Positions 43,336 through 54,338 of a stretch of DNA of 64,000 nucleotides are shown here, piece by piece. The DNA lies in NCBI GenBank assembly GCA_022606425.2, contig JAHDVF020000890.1, positions 524,501-588,500 of the forward strand. The letters are read 5' to 3'. The first letter of the stretch is position 1. Every line of letters starts with the position of its first letter. Below the pieces are notes generated by a model. The model was not told where the DNA came from, did not search any database, and saw only the letters and a list, made by a program, of their open reading frames with translations. The stretch is from Lepidostoma basale. Its lineage: Eukaryota; Arthropoda; Insecta; Trichoptera; Lepidostomatidae. The translations under genes were made by a program, and so were the position numbers.

Positions 43336-44204
43336 ATACTCACTGAAGTCGAAATATTTGGGATCCTTTTGAGATACTCGTATATTATTTCCTAGTTTCA
43401 TGTCGATATTGTAATTTTGTTTACTATTTGTGTCCAAATAAGTCGCCTAAATGCTTTTCGTTTGTTATCATTAGTGTATAAGAAAAAAATCCTTATCGAT
43501 AGTTGAAACAATTAAACTTTAAATAAGTAGGTGTGTAGTTGTGTGGCCACAAACTAAATACTTGTAATATTAAACTGGTTCGCTCTATAGCAATGTCCAG
43601 TGACACCTCGGAAACAAGACCATTTGCCTCGTAAAAGCCATTTATATAGCTTTTTAGCTTGTAAATAAATTTCGTTAAAATCAGTACGATTTAACCACAT
43701 TCCGTAGAGCACGATAAACTTAAAATTACAAATTATACAGCCCAACTTGTTGACCAATCAATTCATACAAAAGCGATAATTAAAAATGTTAATTTACGGC
43801 GGAGAGGAAATTTTCGTATGCTGAGGTCGTTGAAACGTGGCTACAGCATAAAATTTAATATCTCCATATAAAATTTGTTTTACATAGTAATTCAAAAAAC
43901 AAACGGCCCATAATTTATCACAGAGTGACCGAACATATTATTCTATGTAGTAGCTACCGAACTGGGCTAACTGATTTTATTGTATGAATCGCGATGTCAT
44001 GTTAAATGGGTGTAAATGAAAACTTCACGCAAAACAGTGATGTTAGAGAAGGGGTCAATATTTTCGTGGATTAAATAACAAATAGAGAAAAAAACGGAAT
44101 TTAAATTCAAAACCGAGCAAGAAGTTTGCTTATTATTTAAAAATGAAGAAAACGTACATTTAAGAGGCATCATCATATCTAAATTTGATTCGATCATTGT
44201 TATG
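43336..44204. other. Unique AT-rich DNA, nothing recognised
   Basis: Open frames 43554-43757 and 43997-44197 (minus) have no domains. No repeat match within the window. Confidence 0.5.
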
Positions 44205-44620
44205 CCATTTTAACCCTTAATAGTATCGAATGAAAGTTTACCATGTTCATTTAGATACAGGCTAGTATTACCCACAAAATATTATGTGAATAAAATGAAC
44301 ACATTTGTCGATAGAAGGAAAAACTAATTTTAATGGTCGGGCATGTTAGAAGTTGGGAGAATAAACGACAACGTGTATGACTCACTGTATGAATGTGGAG
44401 GAAACTACAGACCTGTCAGAATCGAGAAGTGTGTCTGTGCATTCTCTCTGCCTACTCATTCGGAAAACGGCGCGATTGTATGTTATTGTATGAAAATAAT
44501 AACAATTCAGAAGAAGTACGTTAAGATGCTATTTTGTGGTTCAAAATTTAATGCGTCTCCATTGAGAACGATATTATTTAACAATATCAGTTTCCTATAG
44601 CCTAATTAAGGGTTAAACGA
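44205..44620. repeat. TTAACCCTTAA-ended element split by a T1 piece
   Basis: The outer ends TTTTAACCCTTAATAG and CTAATTAAGGGTTAAA are inverted. An internal stretch (ATTACCCACAAAATATTATG, TGTCGATAGAAGG) recurs in altered form at 42165-42230 and 52600-52665. T1 tail (GACTCACTGTATGAATGTGG, then GTGTCTGTGCATTCTCTCTG) lies inside at about 44335-44480. Confidence 0.5.
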
Positions 44621-44689
44621 GCTTTCATGACAATAAATATCAATTCGTTTTTTTCCAGAAATCTAAATCAATAAATAGAATTAAATCGG

Positions 44690-44995
44690 AGAATAAGCCT
44701 AAGAGACAGTCAGAAACGATACGGTGAGAGAAAAAGCAAAGGTTACTGGCATGGCAATGGGCAGGTCACGTAGCCAGAAGCTCAGACGAAAAATGGACAA
44801 GAAGACTGCTGACTTGGAGACCTTTAGCAGGGCGACCGCAACTACGGTGGAAGGATGATCTGAACAGATATCTCGGAATAACCTGAATGCAATCTACACA
44901 AGACAGAGTGACATGGAAGCGAATGAAGGAGGCCTTTGTCCAGAAGTGGACGGGAATAGGCTGAGGAAGAGGAAGAAGAAGAAATCGGAAATTCA
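44690..44995 (+). pseudogene. T3 retrotransposon C-terminal tail
   Basis: RLLAWQWAGHVARSSDEKWT, RRLLTWRPLAGRPQLRWKDD, LNRYLGIT, then (after a stop) TQDRVTWKRMKEAFVQKWTG. This is the WQWAGHVAR to EAxVQ end of the T3 family. It finishes with a GAAGAGGAAGAAGAAGAA tail. A 76-codon minus frame over it is a shadow. Confidence 0.85.
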
Positions 44996-46085
44996 AAACT
45001 AATAAACTGAATGTTTAAGTATTTTCAGATAAAATTGTAGTTTGTGTTGTTGTTGTTTTTTAACAACTTTTGAAAAACTGAATCACACTCATCACACTTA
45101 ACATATTTATTTACATCTTATTATTTCAGATGGTACTCTTTCTTTCTATTTAGTATTAAATTTTTAACAATAAAATGATACAAAATCATTAATTATCAAC
45201 TAAATATACTAAATAAAAGTGGGTGTAGATATATTTTTAGAAGTATATGTATAAAAAGATTAGGATTGTAAGGCAAAGCGAACATATTATATATTAGATT
45301 TTTTATGGAATTGAAGTCCATTTTTTGGTGGTATATTTTATTTATTAATTAATTATTCTTAAGTTTAATCCGATTAATTTCAATTCAATTCATGATTATT
45401 AAATTTTAATTTTGTATAATATGTTTTCATTCCATTCAGTATTTTCTAGATTTTGCGAAAGTAGTTATTCTAAAAATATATTTTTTAATAATAATTTGTG
45501 ACCCATATGGAATAAAAACAAAAAAAGTATTTTTATCCACGTTGACTATAAGTACCATTCAGTTTCCACAAGAAAATTGGTCACGCCTTATACATAGTTG
45601 GCCAAAAATAAAAAGGTGCTTTTCACTGTCGTTAAAGAGAATTTAGTATAAAATAAAGTTCGCGCAATCGGCTGTGCAGCAATAACTCAGTCAGATTATT
45701 TCATCTTATCGGTGATCGGGGGATATTTATTTTGACGTTACTTCTTAATTTCCTCTCGCGTCACGGAGGGTTGATTAATCAAACGGCAGAACACGGATCC
45801 CTGTAGGGATATATTATTCCCTTTACACCCAGAACTGAAATAAATTTCGCGAGCTGCTGCAGTGGCAAAAGTGACATTTTTATGAAGTGCCACACTGAAT
45901 TACTGAACGTCATAACGCACAACGTTCCGTACTGATTAGGGACAAAATACGAGTATAAATACGTTGATTTACTTTTTTTTTTGTTAAGAACACTGATCAC
46001 TTTTACTGTCAAATTACATATTCTAAAATAATCACAATTGAAAAAAATCACAGGCATATGTATTATATTACACACAAATAAATTA
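44996..46085. other. Unique AT-rich DNA, nothing recognised
   Basis: The open frame 45779-46075 (minus, 98 codons) has no recognisable domain. A GGTGATCGGGGGATATTTATT patch near 45710 and the following bases are less AT-rich. Confidence 0.5.
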
Positions 46086-46089
46086 ATAA

Positions 46090-46245
46090 ATGAAATCGCT
46101 GAGTCGGAGAAATCGACGTGCGTGTGTGATAAGATATATGAATGTAGAGGAACGAGAGAAGTATGTCAGGACAGAACAGTGTGGCGGTCCACTATTTCTG
46201 CCTACCCCTCCGGGGAGACAGCGTGATGGGGAGTTAGTTAGTTAA
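46090..46245 (+). mobile_element. T1 retrotransposon 3' end
   Basis: GAGTCGGAGAAATCGACGTG, TATGAATGTAGAGGAACG, GTGTGGCGGTCC, CTGCCTACCCCTCCGGGG, and a GAGTTAGTTAGTTAA tail. It is about 150 bases long and non-coding. Confidence 0.85.
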
Positions 46246-46371
46246 ATTAATAAATATAATACGAACAATAATTTATTTTAATAAATAGCAGTAATAAAAA
46301 AAAGATAAAATTTATAATCATTGAACAGTTTTTTCAATCAAAGATTTTTTAAACTAGTTGATAATATGTCT

Positions 46372-46545
46372 ATGACCTTCGTGGCCGAGTGGCAAGCGCT
46401 ATGACTGTCACACCGAAGGTCTGGGTTCGATTCCCGGCGATGAGAGTGTGATTGTCACACTGTCGTTGATCTGATGTAGAATTCACGTGATAATAAAATG
46501 GCAATAGATACCTACCTATCACATGTCACAAAAATCAATATGATA
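46372..46545 (+). mobile_element. tRNA-derived SINE S1, best copy
   Basis: The tRNA-like head has A-box TGGCCGAGTGG (46382-46392) and B-box GGTTCGATTCC (46424-46434), spaced as in a class with a normal-length variable region. It cannot close an acceptor stem, so it is not a working tRNA. The body is GAGTGTGATTGTCACACTGT, TTGATCTGATGTAGAATTC, ACGTGATAATAAAATGGCA and CTATCACATGTCACAAAAA. It shares no 3' tail with T1, so its LINE partner is not evident. Confidence 0.85.
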
Positions 46546-47040
46546 GCTATACCCTTTACTCACACTGGAATGAAGTAAAGAGCGATTCAACAAGGTAATA
46601 AATAATAATAAAATTTAATAAGTGTGGTAAAAAAAAACGACGTGGAATGATAGATTGCATATATAATTATCGCATCTCTTTAAATATGGTAGTTAATAAA
46701 TTTACAAAATATAAGGGAAAAAGACAAGTACTCACTTAGAAAAAATGGTCCCCAGTTCTTAATTTAATGAAATGAAGGCGTGCCTTACCTGAAAGAGAAA
46801 CAAAATTAATTAAGGATACTTCAAAAATAAAAATGAGTGTTTGTAAGATTTATAACAAGATGAAAGAATGCTTGATTCTTAATTCACAGTATATAAGATC
46901 GATTCTGGAGAATGACTATTTCTTCACAAAATTGAACTATGATCAAAGCTTACACGAGGAATATCTAAATTACGTATAATTAATATCTTTAATTGAATTT
47001 TCTTGGTAGAAGATCATTTTAAAAAATGAAAACAAAGTAA
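46546..47040. other. Unique AT-rich DNA, nothing recognised
   Basis: No coding family or repeat identified. Confidence 0.5.
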
Positions 47041-47044
47041 AAAT

Positions 47045-47300
47045 TATACATAATTTATTTATTGTATCTTAAACAATGATGTAAAACTCCATATTAAATA
47101 ATTAATACGAATGAAAAAGTCAGTTTTCTAGAAGTTATTATATTACGTTACTTTATTATATTTAATGGGAATGACATGTTTGTGATCATGATTACAAATG
47201 TGATTATGATTTTTGCATATAATGCCTTAGAAGGGCGAAACATATCATTCCCATAAAATATAATAAAACTTCTTCATTCGTATTAATGATAGAAACTTTC
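47045..47300. repeat. HH-A element, inverted arms
   Basis: The one-sided tail comes first in reverse (TTATTGTATCTTAAACAATG, TAAAACTCCATATTAAAT), then the left arm AAAAAGTCAGTTTTCTAGAAG and GGGAATGACATGTTTGTG, and the right arm AATGCCTTAGAAGGGCGAAA, CATATCATTCCCATAAAAT. The right core reads TATAATGCC, so the TGATAA box is damaged. Confidence 0.8.
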
Positions 47301-47341
47301 TTTATTATTAGGAATATATTAAAGGTGGTTCTTCTGGTCAC

Positions 47342-47373
47342 CAGAAGATGGCAGCAAGTTGCCGAAACCGTTC
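47342..47373 (+). ncRNA. Hammerhead-like core, HH-G
   Basis: CAGAAGA, extra T, stem II GGCA/TGCC with loop GCAAGT, GAAA (47364-47367), CCGTTC. C3, G5, A6, G8 and A9 and GAAA are kept, but U4 is A and stem III is damaged (CCGTT instead of CCGGT), so it is probably inactive. The flank AAACGCAAGTGGAAGCACAC is HH-C-like in style. Confidence 0.55.
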
Positions 47374-47599
47374 GATGTTAAACGCAAGTGGAAGCACACG
47401 GAATTAATAGAGAAATTTAGTATTTATTGTTTTTTTTTGTTTTCATTATTTAAATTACTTATGCTTTGACTGACCAAATAAAATGTATTGTTCTTGTTTT
47501 ACTATATAAAATTATCCGATAATCTTTTGATTTGGCCAATTTTATGATATGTCAAAATTATTAATTGGTTAATTTGAAACACTTAATATTATTATAAAA

Positions 47600-47745
47600 A
47601 GGGTAATGAAATTTATGTCCAGATGGGTGCCACGCGAAAAGAGACCAAGAAGAAGACCAAGAAAATGATGGGCGGACTGCGTGGCAGAGGACTGGGAGAA
47701 ATTAGAAAGATCTGGAGGAAAGAAATAAGTGCAGAGTATCATAGA
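47600..47745 (+). pseudogene. Retrotransposon tail remnant
   Basis: SRWVPREKRPRRRPRK followed by a stop and WADCVAEDWEKLERSGG resembles the RGRPxxRW ... DW segment of RT polyprotein ends. It is too short to assign to T1-T5. Confidence 0.4.
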
Positions 47746-47749
47746 TTTA

Positions 47750-48285
47750 ACAAACCGCTTCCTATATATTCATAAATCGTAAAAATTTTAGAAATCGATT
47801 AATTTAATCATGCCACATTTAACTTGACCTTCCTCGATTAATCCATTCATACTGCTTGCATACAAGTTCTTAATCATTCTTCACTTATCAATTCGTGATA
47901 AATATCCAAACCATTTTTATTATATAAGTAAGGACGCACTCGCCCTCTTTCGGAGAGACACTCCGGGCCATACATTTAGTCCCATTATAAAACAACTACC
48001 AAATCACATTTCCAACGATTTTTCCTACAGACGTAAGAGGAATAGCCATTAGAGCTGAACCTCCGTTAGCCAGAAGATCCAAGTCCAAGTTCATCTACCG
48101 TAATTCTCTAGCTTTTTTCTTGGCTCGGTGTTCTACCATACATCGTCTTTCTGTACATAATAAATTGTGATCTCATTTCAACAGCATTTATCATACTTTC
48201 ATCCTGCCAGCTTCAATCTTCAGTTCCATACACGTGAGTAGGTACTAGAACTTCATATTATCTACTGCCTTCTTTAGTTGATATT
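47750..48285 (-). mobile_element. T1 retrotransposon copy, split by a J1 fragment
   Basis: The minus-strand T1 text is worn: the KxCGTxMIKLIDF stretch and the WIFITN region (47810-47930) are one half. After the insert, the LGTLPFWQDESMINAVEMRS and CGSTKPxRAP region (48110-48260) is the other. The halves are in normal order. Confidence 0.65.
47975..48105 (+). mobile_element. J1 3' terminal fragment nested in T1
   Basis: AAAACAACTACCAAATCACA, TTTCCAACGAT, CAGACGTAAGAGGAATAGCC, CTGAACCTCCGTTAGCCAG and AAGATCCAAGTCCAAG match J1 3' ends at 4430 and 15555. The terminal CCAAGTCCAAG is the 3' end. It is truncated to about 130 bases. Confidence 0.7.
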
Positions 48286-48815
48286 GTCGATATAAACAAG
48301 CGTACCCTGTATCATATTTCACACAATTTGAAGTTAAAAGTTATTTAAAACGATCGGTCTGAAACGTGAAACGCACCCTTTATAATCAGTAACATAGTTT
48401 TTGAGAGTTAAAAACACCGACGTCGCTGGAGTTTTGTATACGTTGGTAGGCATTGGCATACGAAGTACTGCTTTAAAGTGAAATCCCTATAGAAGAGATA
48501 TGTTTAAAACGGCACTCTGAAAAAGTTAAAATATACGTGAGTCCTGAAAAGGTGTTTATTCCCGCAGGAAGCTGTAGCGACAGGCGGAGCCGCGTCATCC
48601 ATTACTCCGAGGGCCTGCCTCTACTCCTATAGAGCGACCCAATAAATTGTATATTTCCTTTCCAACACAAACTCAAAAAGGCAACACCAGCAGAAGTCAT
48701 TTCGTCATTAAATAAATAAATAAAGTATCATGTAAAACATATTTTTAAAAAAATAGAAACTACAGGTAAAACCTTCAAAACATGCCGAGAAAAATGAACC
48801 CAAATATGAAAAAAA
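48286..48815. other. Unique DNA; HH-D trace at 48755-48815
   Basis: The middle (48400-48640) is less AT-rich and non-repetitive. AACCTTCAAAACATGCCGAG near 48770 is a worn HH-D inner end. Confidence 0.45.
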
Positions 48816-48827
48816 AAACTTGGTCTA

Positions 48828-49040
48828 TTGGGTCATGTACTAAAGAGAGAAAAATACCACCTCCTTCGACTAATATTAATGGGTGAAGTGGAAGGACGTC
48901 GGGGAGTTGGTAGAAGGCAACTGTCGTGGCTGCAGAACATCAAAGAGTGGACAGGAATAACGAGAGTTCAAAACCTGTTCCAAGTGGCGCAGGATAGAGA
49001 TGTGTTCGCTGTAGTGATCGTCAACGTTGGGGGGACCTGA
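48828..49040 (+). pseudogene. T4 retrotransposon C-terminal tail
   Basis: A 70-codon open frame reads MGHVLKREKYHLLRLILMGE, VEGRRGVGRRQLSWLQNIKE, WTGITRVQNLFQVAQDRDVF and AVVIVNVGGT. This is the standard end of another insect non-LTR RT polyprotein (GHVLRxEKYxLLRLI ... GRRRxSWLxNLxxW). The frame is clean here, but everything upstream is missing, and a T-rich low-complexity stretch precedes it. Confidence 0.85.
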
Positions 49041-49159
49041 CACGGTACCGAAAGACTAAGAATTGTGGGTAGTGTAAAGGCGAAACGGCGTTTTTTAAAA
49101 TATTCGCATTACACAATAATAATGTGGAGAAAACAACGTTAATAGTGGAGTCACTATTG

Positions 49160-49370
49160 ACGATTTTTTTATGAATTAAAACACTGTTTTATTTCCACTT
49201 TTGAGCTCATTTTTCTTCACATATTCAAAAAATTTATCAGGAGAACAATATAATCGTTTATTTCTATCTCCAGGCGATGAAAGTGTAAGACTTTCGAAGC
49301 ATGTCGATTTTACAATAATAACTAATAAGCGGAAAAAACAGTGTATTAGTTGAAAAAAAAACATTTCCTT
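49160..49370. repeat. HH-D element, both arms
   Basis: Left arm AAACACTGTTTTATTTCCAC, TTTTGAGCTCATTTTTC; right arm GATTTTACAATAATAACTAA and AAAAAACAGTGTATTA. The plus core at 49274-49305 reads GCGATGA, a 5-base AAAGT/ACTTT stem, CGAAGC, ATGTC. C3 and U4 are changed and GAAAC is GAAGC. Confidence 0.6.
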
Positions 49371-49839
49371 GAAATTCTACATTGATAATGCTATACGTTT
49401 ATTAACAATACGAGTATACCCACTATTATTCGTTTTTTAAATATATTTTTGTAAAGACAAGATTCAAGAGAACTTCTCAAAGCATTTAAAAATACAATAT
49501 AAATCATGTTTAAGAATATGTTGTTGAACGCTATTTTCATGATTAATATCAAAGAGCCTGTTATAATTGAAATAATAATGAATATATCATTCAATTAAAG
49601 CGATTGCTAGTTTTGGGACTTATTAAAAACTCATTTCATATACTATGAATACTTAAAAAACTTTTGAACCCTTAAAAGTAAACAGTATTTTTAATAAGAA
49701 TATTCAATTTCATCATCTCTACTGGAGTGGGATGACTAGGTTTTAAATACGCTTGATCGTTTGAATATACAATCCTATAGAACTTGTGAAATACTCGTAA
49801 AACAATAAAAGTCTTTATAATTTTAGCAATATCAGTTCA
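49371..49839. other. Unique AT-rich DNA, nothing recognised
   Basis: No domain in the open frame 49391-49594 (minus); no repeat match. Confidence 0.5.
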
Positions 49840-50345
49840 CCAAAGAAATGAAAACGTTTTAAACAAGATAATGAAAGATTCATTAAGATGGTTCGACACA
49901 TGGAAAAAATAATAAAGAAAGTATATGTTAACAATGAGAATGGAGCAATAAACAAAACACTTCCAAATAAATCAAATTTTAAATGTCGACCAGATAGAGT
50001 AATCGAATATCGACTTGCATGTATGTATGAGATTATGTTTAAATGTTGAGGAAGGAGTGAAATATATCAAAATAAAACAGCTTAACGGTGTATCCTTTCT
50101 GCCTACCCCTTTGGAGAAAAGTTATGGTTATTTAGTTAATTCATATGTTCAATAATTAATACATTTAATTGGACTAGAATTTCTACCGGCACAGGTGAAA
50201 TCGTATTATTTAAAAATGTTAATAACTTTACAAAAAAAAAGCTAAAACAGCAGTGCACAGTGATATTCTTGTACCGAGCCTTATGTAGCAAAGTGAAGCA
50301 TAGAACTGGCAAAAGAAGGATAAAAGTGGAATATAATAAGTGGAA
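49840..50345 (+). mobile_element. T1 retrotransposon fragments, strongly decayed
   Basis: 49850-50150 holds the FKQDNERFIKMVRHMEKI-like stretch, the NKTLPNKSNFKCRPD region and the TTTCTGCCTACCCCTTTGG tail with TTATGGTTATTTAGTTAA. 50265-50345 holds LVPSLM*QSEA*NWQKKDKS, an upstream T1 segment out of order. The two may be separate copies. Confidence 0.65.
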
Positions 50346-50690
50346 TATATAAAGTGGCGCTTAAATTTTCTTGGGGCACTCGGTGCGTAACAAATTTGCA
50401 TGCTCCCAAGGAAAATTATCGCAATTTGTCATACGATCATCAGCCGGGCCCACTTCCTTACACACGTATCGGATAGTGCCGGGCCTGTTACGAAATTGCC
50501 TTTCATTTTATTAGACACCGCTTATTACAGATAATTTATTGCAGTTTGTGCTTCTGCATGCGCCCGCCACCCGCTTTACCTTGGGAGGATGTGAGAGTAT
50601 TATTTCGTAACCATTTTGGTCTGTGGTATAGGCAACAAGAACAGCAATACAATTTATGTCTACTTGGAACAAAACCATAAATATTTAAAC
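50346..50690. other. Unique GC-richer DNA, possible host regulatory sequence
   Basis: A block of even base composition with octamer-like ATTTGCATGC (50394 region), GCCGGGCCCACTTCC, and GCATGCGCCCGCCACCCGC is neither repeated nor coding. I infer only that it may be host DNA kept by selection. Confidence 0.35.
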
Positions 50691-50724
50691 CTATTCAAAT
50701 ATCAAATAAAAAAACCCGTTTACA

Positions 50725-50757
50725 CTGATGAAGGGCTTATGTGTCTCGAAACATGTT
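50725..50757 (+). ncRNA. Hammerhead ribozyme core, HH-E-like solo
   Basis: CTGATGA (50725-50731), extra A, stem II GGG/CTC (three pairs, one G-U), GAAA (50748-50751), CATGTT. The cleavage base is U, allowed by the NUH rule. All core bases are present. The 5' flank GTTTACA and 3' flank TTTTTGTAAA can pair (TTTACA/TGTAAA) and extend stem I. No partner arm is evident downstream. Confidence 0.65.
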
Positions 50758-51044
50758 TTTGTAAATTATAATAAAATTTATGATAATATAATATATTTTT
50801 TAAATATTATTCAAAAACAACTGCTAAAAAAATTAAGAATGACATTTTGTAATACTGTACAAAAAATTATTCCGAATATTTTGTATTTAACATTTGTTTG
50901 GACGTCCTTCTGCATTGTGAATTAGAAATAACTGAAAAAATAACCGAGTTGAGTATAAAACAAGAATTTAAATGGTTAGATCGAAAGATTTAAAATACTC
51001 ATAGAATAAAATTTGTACTGAAAATATATAATATCTATGAAGCA

Positions 51045-51230
51045 ACAACAAAAACAAACCATCACGTCGTTTCCCCGGAGGGGTAGACAGAGAGAATGGA
51101 CAGCCATACTACTCGATCCTCGCACACCTCTCTAGATTCCTCCACATTCATACAGCTAGTCATGCACGCACGTCGGTTCTTCTCACTTCTAACATGGTCG
51201 AACTTTAAAACACGTCGAGAAAGAATTCAT
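51045..51230 (-). mobile_element. T1 retrotransposon 3' region
   Basis: CCATCACGTCGTTTCCCCGG, AGGGGTAGACAGAGAG, CCTCCACATTCATAC, GCACGCACGTCGG is the T1 3' tail in reverse. The (GTTA)n is replaced by AACAAAAACAAACC. Confidence 0.8.
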
Positions 51231-51699
51231 AAGTGTCACACACATTGTTTCAATCCATAAAAAAACATGAATATTTATAAAAAAAATATTTTAAAATATT
51301 ACATATTTCCCTAGATATACGAGATGTGATGTGTTTAAGCACGCGTAAAACCAAATAAACACTTTCCTCTATATTCACTTTTTCTTTGTATTGTAAATCC
51401 ACATTTAGATTTAAATAAAAAAAACTTTATTTTTATAGCACTCACTTTTTTTTTTAAATATATTCCATACTTAACAAACATGCTCCAGGCGAATACTATT
51501 ATTGTTGAGTTTTTTTAGCTCATAAAAAAATCTTAATAAAAATATGTTTTGTAAAAAAAGTATTTATTATTCCGACGTGATTCAAAGGTAGTATTATATA
51601 ACTTCATATAACAAAGAACGAATTCCATAGTGTCTTGAGTTTATCAAAAATCGCAAGTGTTAACTGTTCTATATTCACAATCTCTTTGAGCTGTGTGTT

Positions 51700-51910
51700 C
51701 ACATTTGAATGATTTATTTGAAAATGTTTTTCTGTACAATTTTTTTTTTACTTTTCACATATATGTTTCGGGCCACAGACGCCCCTTCCTCTGTGTAGAA
51801 AAATGTCTACACTGAAAAAGCACGTCTGTAGCTCGAAACAGGTTTGTGAAAAGTGCAAAAAAAGTTTTGTTTAATAGAATGTTTTCAAAAAATCATTCAA
51901 ATGTTTTAAC
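51700..51910. repeat. HH-E2 palindrome with two divergent cores
   Basis: The outer arms are CATTTGAATGATTTATTTG and AAATCATTCAAATG, the inner CTTTTCACATATATGTTTCG and CGAAACAGGTTTGTGAAAAG. The minus core (about 51760-51794) reads CAGAGGA, A, GGGGC..GGCCC, GAAACATATATG. The plus core (51813-51845) reads CTGAAAA, A, GCAC..AGCTC, GAAACAGGTT. Each has at least one core change. Confidence 0.75.
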
Positions 51911-52289
51911 TGTATTTCTGTGCATAAATATAAATTATATCGTAATATAAAGTAATGTCTATAAATCTATGTACAGTTCTCGGTATTCTGGGCGAGTATG
52001 AGGCCCGAGGTTACGGATTATTAAAATACGGAGTCTGCAAAAAACGTTTACAGTTATGACACTATTACATTCGTTGGTGTTCAGAAGTTCAAATTGCGTT
52101 GCTCGTATGGGTTATTTTTTAGTCATTTAGACACCTATAGAAGACTTTAATTGTTGGTACAAGTAAGAAAATAAAAATGTTTTGAATTTATTTGTTTCTT
52201 TGATTTTAAAAATACCTTTTCAATATAAGCTTATCGAACTTATACAAAATAAGATTCGTAAGACGATAAGAGTATTATAACCTATTATA
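51911..52289. other. Unique DNA, nothing recognised
   Basis: A modestly GC-richer patch (TCGGTATTCTGGGCGAGTAT, GAGGCCCGAGGTTACGG near 51980-52020) is not assignable. Confidence 0.45.
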
Positions 52290-52565
52290 ATATTTAATAC
52301 GATAAGACAATTATAACTTTATAACATATGGAACGAACAGTGTGAGTGGAAAGAGAAGCCATGGCAGACCAATGTAAGCATAGCATGACCAAATTAACAA
52401 AATACTAAAAGACAGCCTCATTCGAAGTCGGAAAAATCGACAAGCGTGCATATTACGACGTATGAACGTACAGGAATCTCGAGAGGTATGTCAGGACAGA
52501 GCAGTTTGGAGGTTCTTACTCTCTGCCTACCTCAATGTGAAATGGCATGATGGTTAATTAGTTAC
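52290..52565 (+). mobile_element. T1 retrotransposon 3' region
   Basis: It has the VSGKRSHGRPM subfamily remnant (GTGAGTGGAAAGAGAAGCC), then CAKHSMTKLTKY, AKSDKRACIxRRMNVQESRE and the AGCAGTTTGGAGGTTC, CTCTCTGCCTACCTC tail ending GTTAATTAGTTA. Confidence 0.8.
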
Positions 52566-53078
52566 TTTAAACAATTTTAAAAGAAGTCATTATTCACGTT
52601 CCTATGGTTAATACTACCTACAAAATTTTATACAAATAACATGAACATATCTGTCGATGGAATAAAAATTATAATAATACAGAAAAAATTAGGTTAATTC
52701 TTTTTTGCATATTTTTGTACCTCTCAATTGAAAATAAGAGTAATATTATATGGCATGATCAATTTTCCAGCACCCAAATAAGGGTTAAAGTGTAAACATA
52801 AATAATAGGTACTATTTACTAAATTTCAAATAAAACCATTTTTTCTTTGAAAACGTACTTGTATAAAAAAAAAACGATAGTAAAAAGCATTTAAGGCACT
52901 GGAATACAACTCTTTCGTTCTTTATAATTTAATGAATTACATATTATTTCGTTTAAATCTACATTTGATTATAGTTTATAATAAAAAAACATCTTTTGTT
53001 TGCAAATGTAGTACTTTTGTAAAAATAAATTGTGTAATTTTTTATTTAACAATAATGAAAAGCTTTTAAGACCCTAAT
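52566..53078. other. Unique AT-rich DNA with a 44.2-kb-type repeat trace
   Basis: GGTTAATACTACCTACAAAA, ATAACATGAACATATCTGTC and GATGGAATAAAAAT match the inner part of 44260-44330 at low identity. No gene is seen. Confidence 0.45.
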
Positions 53079-53391
53079 AGGCGGGCCACACTGTGATAAA
53101 CAAACTGGTTTGAAACCAAAATTTGTATACTGAATGTTATTACTCAAACTTAAACCATGTTCTAGTCGTAGTAAAAACGTCGATTTTAGTAAACCATGAG
53201 TTAAACCGCGGATGTTTCTGCATACGGTTATCCTTTCAAACTATTCAACAAACATGGTACGTTTATCTCTCTTCCTCGCATTATTTTACCCGGCGTAGAA
53301 TGAGATAGAAGCCCTATACAAGACAAATTTTATGTTTGTTCTAGTCTGGCTCGTTGGTGGAAACCGATGTTTATCACAGTGTGGCCCGCCT
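53079..53391. mobile_element. MITE-1 with about 25-bp terminal inverted repeats
   Basis: The ends AGGCGGGCCACACTGTGATA (left) and TATCACAGTGTGGCCCGCCT (right) are perfect inverted repeats extended by AACA/TGTT. The 313-bp body has no transposase. The small open frame inside (53123-53308) is not significant. The outer bases are TAAT on the left and TTAA on the right, so a TTAA target is possible but not shown. Confidence 0.85.
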
Positions 53392-54063
53392 TTAAGTAAC
53401 AAACATTTCGTTTTACATCGTTTTATGAATTTTCTGTAAATTTAATCGACATTTAATTGCGGCTTTAATTTGAAACTCATTAATTAACAGTTGTCAAATA
53501 GTCTCATTTGAAAACAAAATGGCGCATGGCGTTAACAATAAGCGATACTATGACGTAATCCATTTTGAGAAACGATACTTTTCAATTTCTTAACACGGCG
53601 CAAAATTCGAGTTGCCCGAGGCAATATATTCGCCGGTCAATACATCACGGGTCAGATCTGGACGGATATTGGGACTGGGTGATGAATGGACCGAGGCAGG
53701 GGTCAAGCAGTTGTGTGGTCACTTCTCGCACACACATGCACCGTGTAGTCAGCTGCAGCGAATTGAGAGGTCACGAACTCTTAAAGCACGATCCTTGCGA
53801 AGTTCTTACCCGGGTTGAAAAAAGGATCGTATTCATGGACACCTCTGTTTTACCCTCTGCCTGCTACGACTGACATTAGTCAGATTAATAAGTCGTGCGC
53901 ATCGGGATCTCGAATGCGTGTTCATTGATTCTTAAGAAAATACTGATATTATTAATTTTTGCTGTAATGATTTCGTTTGTAAGAAAATAACGAATTAAAA
54001 GTGACATTTTAATCAAAATACGTCGAGTTGAGACGATAAATTATTATGTAAGGTTAGAAGTCT
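53392..54063. other. Unique DNA; GC-richer 53510-53900
   Basis: The patch contains overlapping plus frames (53565-53873, 53612-53818) without recognisable domains. It could be host sequence. Confidence 0.4.
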
Positions 54064-54338
54064 TAAAGCCGTGCCACAATGTTTTAAACAAGCTCTCCAC
54101 CGGCGGTTTAAAACTGTGTAGACACTTGTTTGAAACCAAAATTCGTTTGACATTCAACAAACTTTGTGGACGGACCCGCATAGTATGCGTGTGGATCCAC
54201 CGTTTAAACACGCATTCCACATATGGAGAGCTTGTTTACAACAGTATGTGGACGCTACACCAACCGTGGGCTCCACAGCTCTCCTCCAAGGTCACCCCTG
54301 TGGAGAGCTTGTTTCAAACAGTGTGGCACGGCCTTTAG
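54064..54338. mobile_element. MITE-2 with about 37-bp terminal inverted repeats
   Basis: The left end TTAAAGCCGTGCCACAATG and the right end CAGTGTGGCACGGCCTTTAG pair over about 37 bases with few mismatches, including the inner AACAAGCTCTCCAC/GTGGAGAGCTTGTT. A third GGAGAGCTTGTTTAC lies mid-element (54225). The end motif GxGCCACACTGT is shared with MITE-1, suggesting related transposases. Non-coding. Confidence 0.85.

Noticed and set aside
46372..46445. Possible functional tRNA gene
   Set aside because: A and B boxes are good but no acceptor stem pairs and three other copies share a long non-tRNA body, so it is a SINE.
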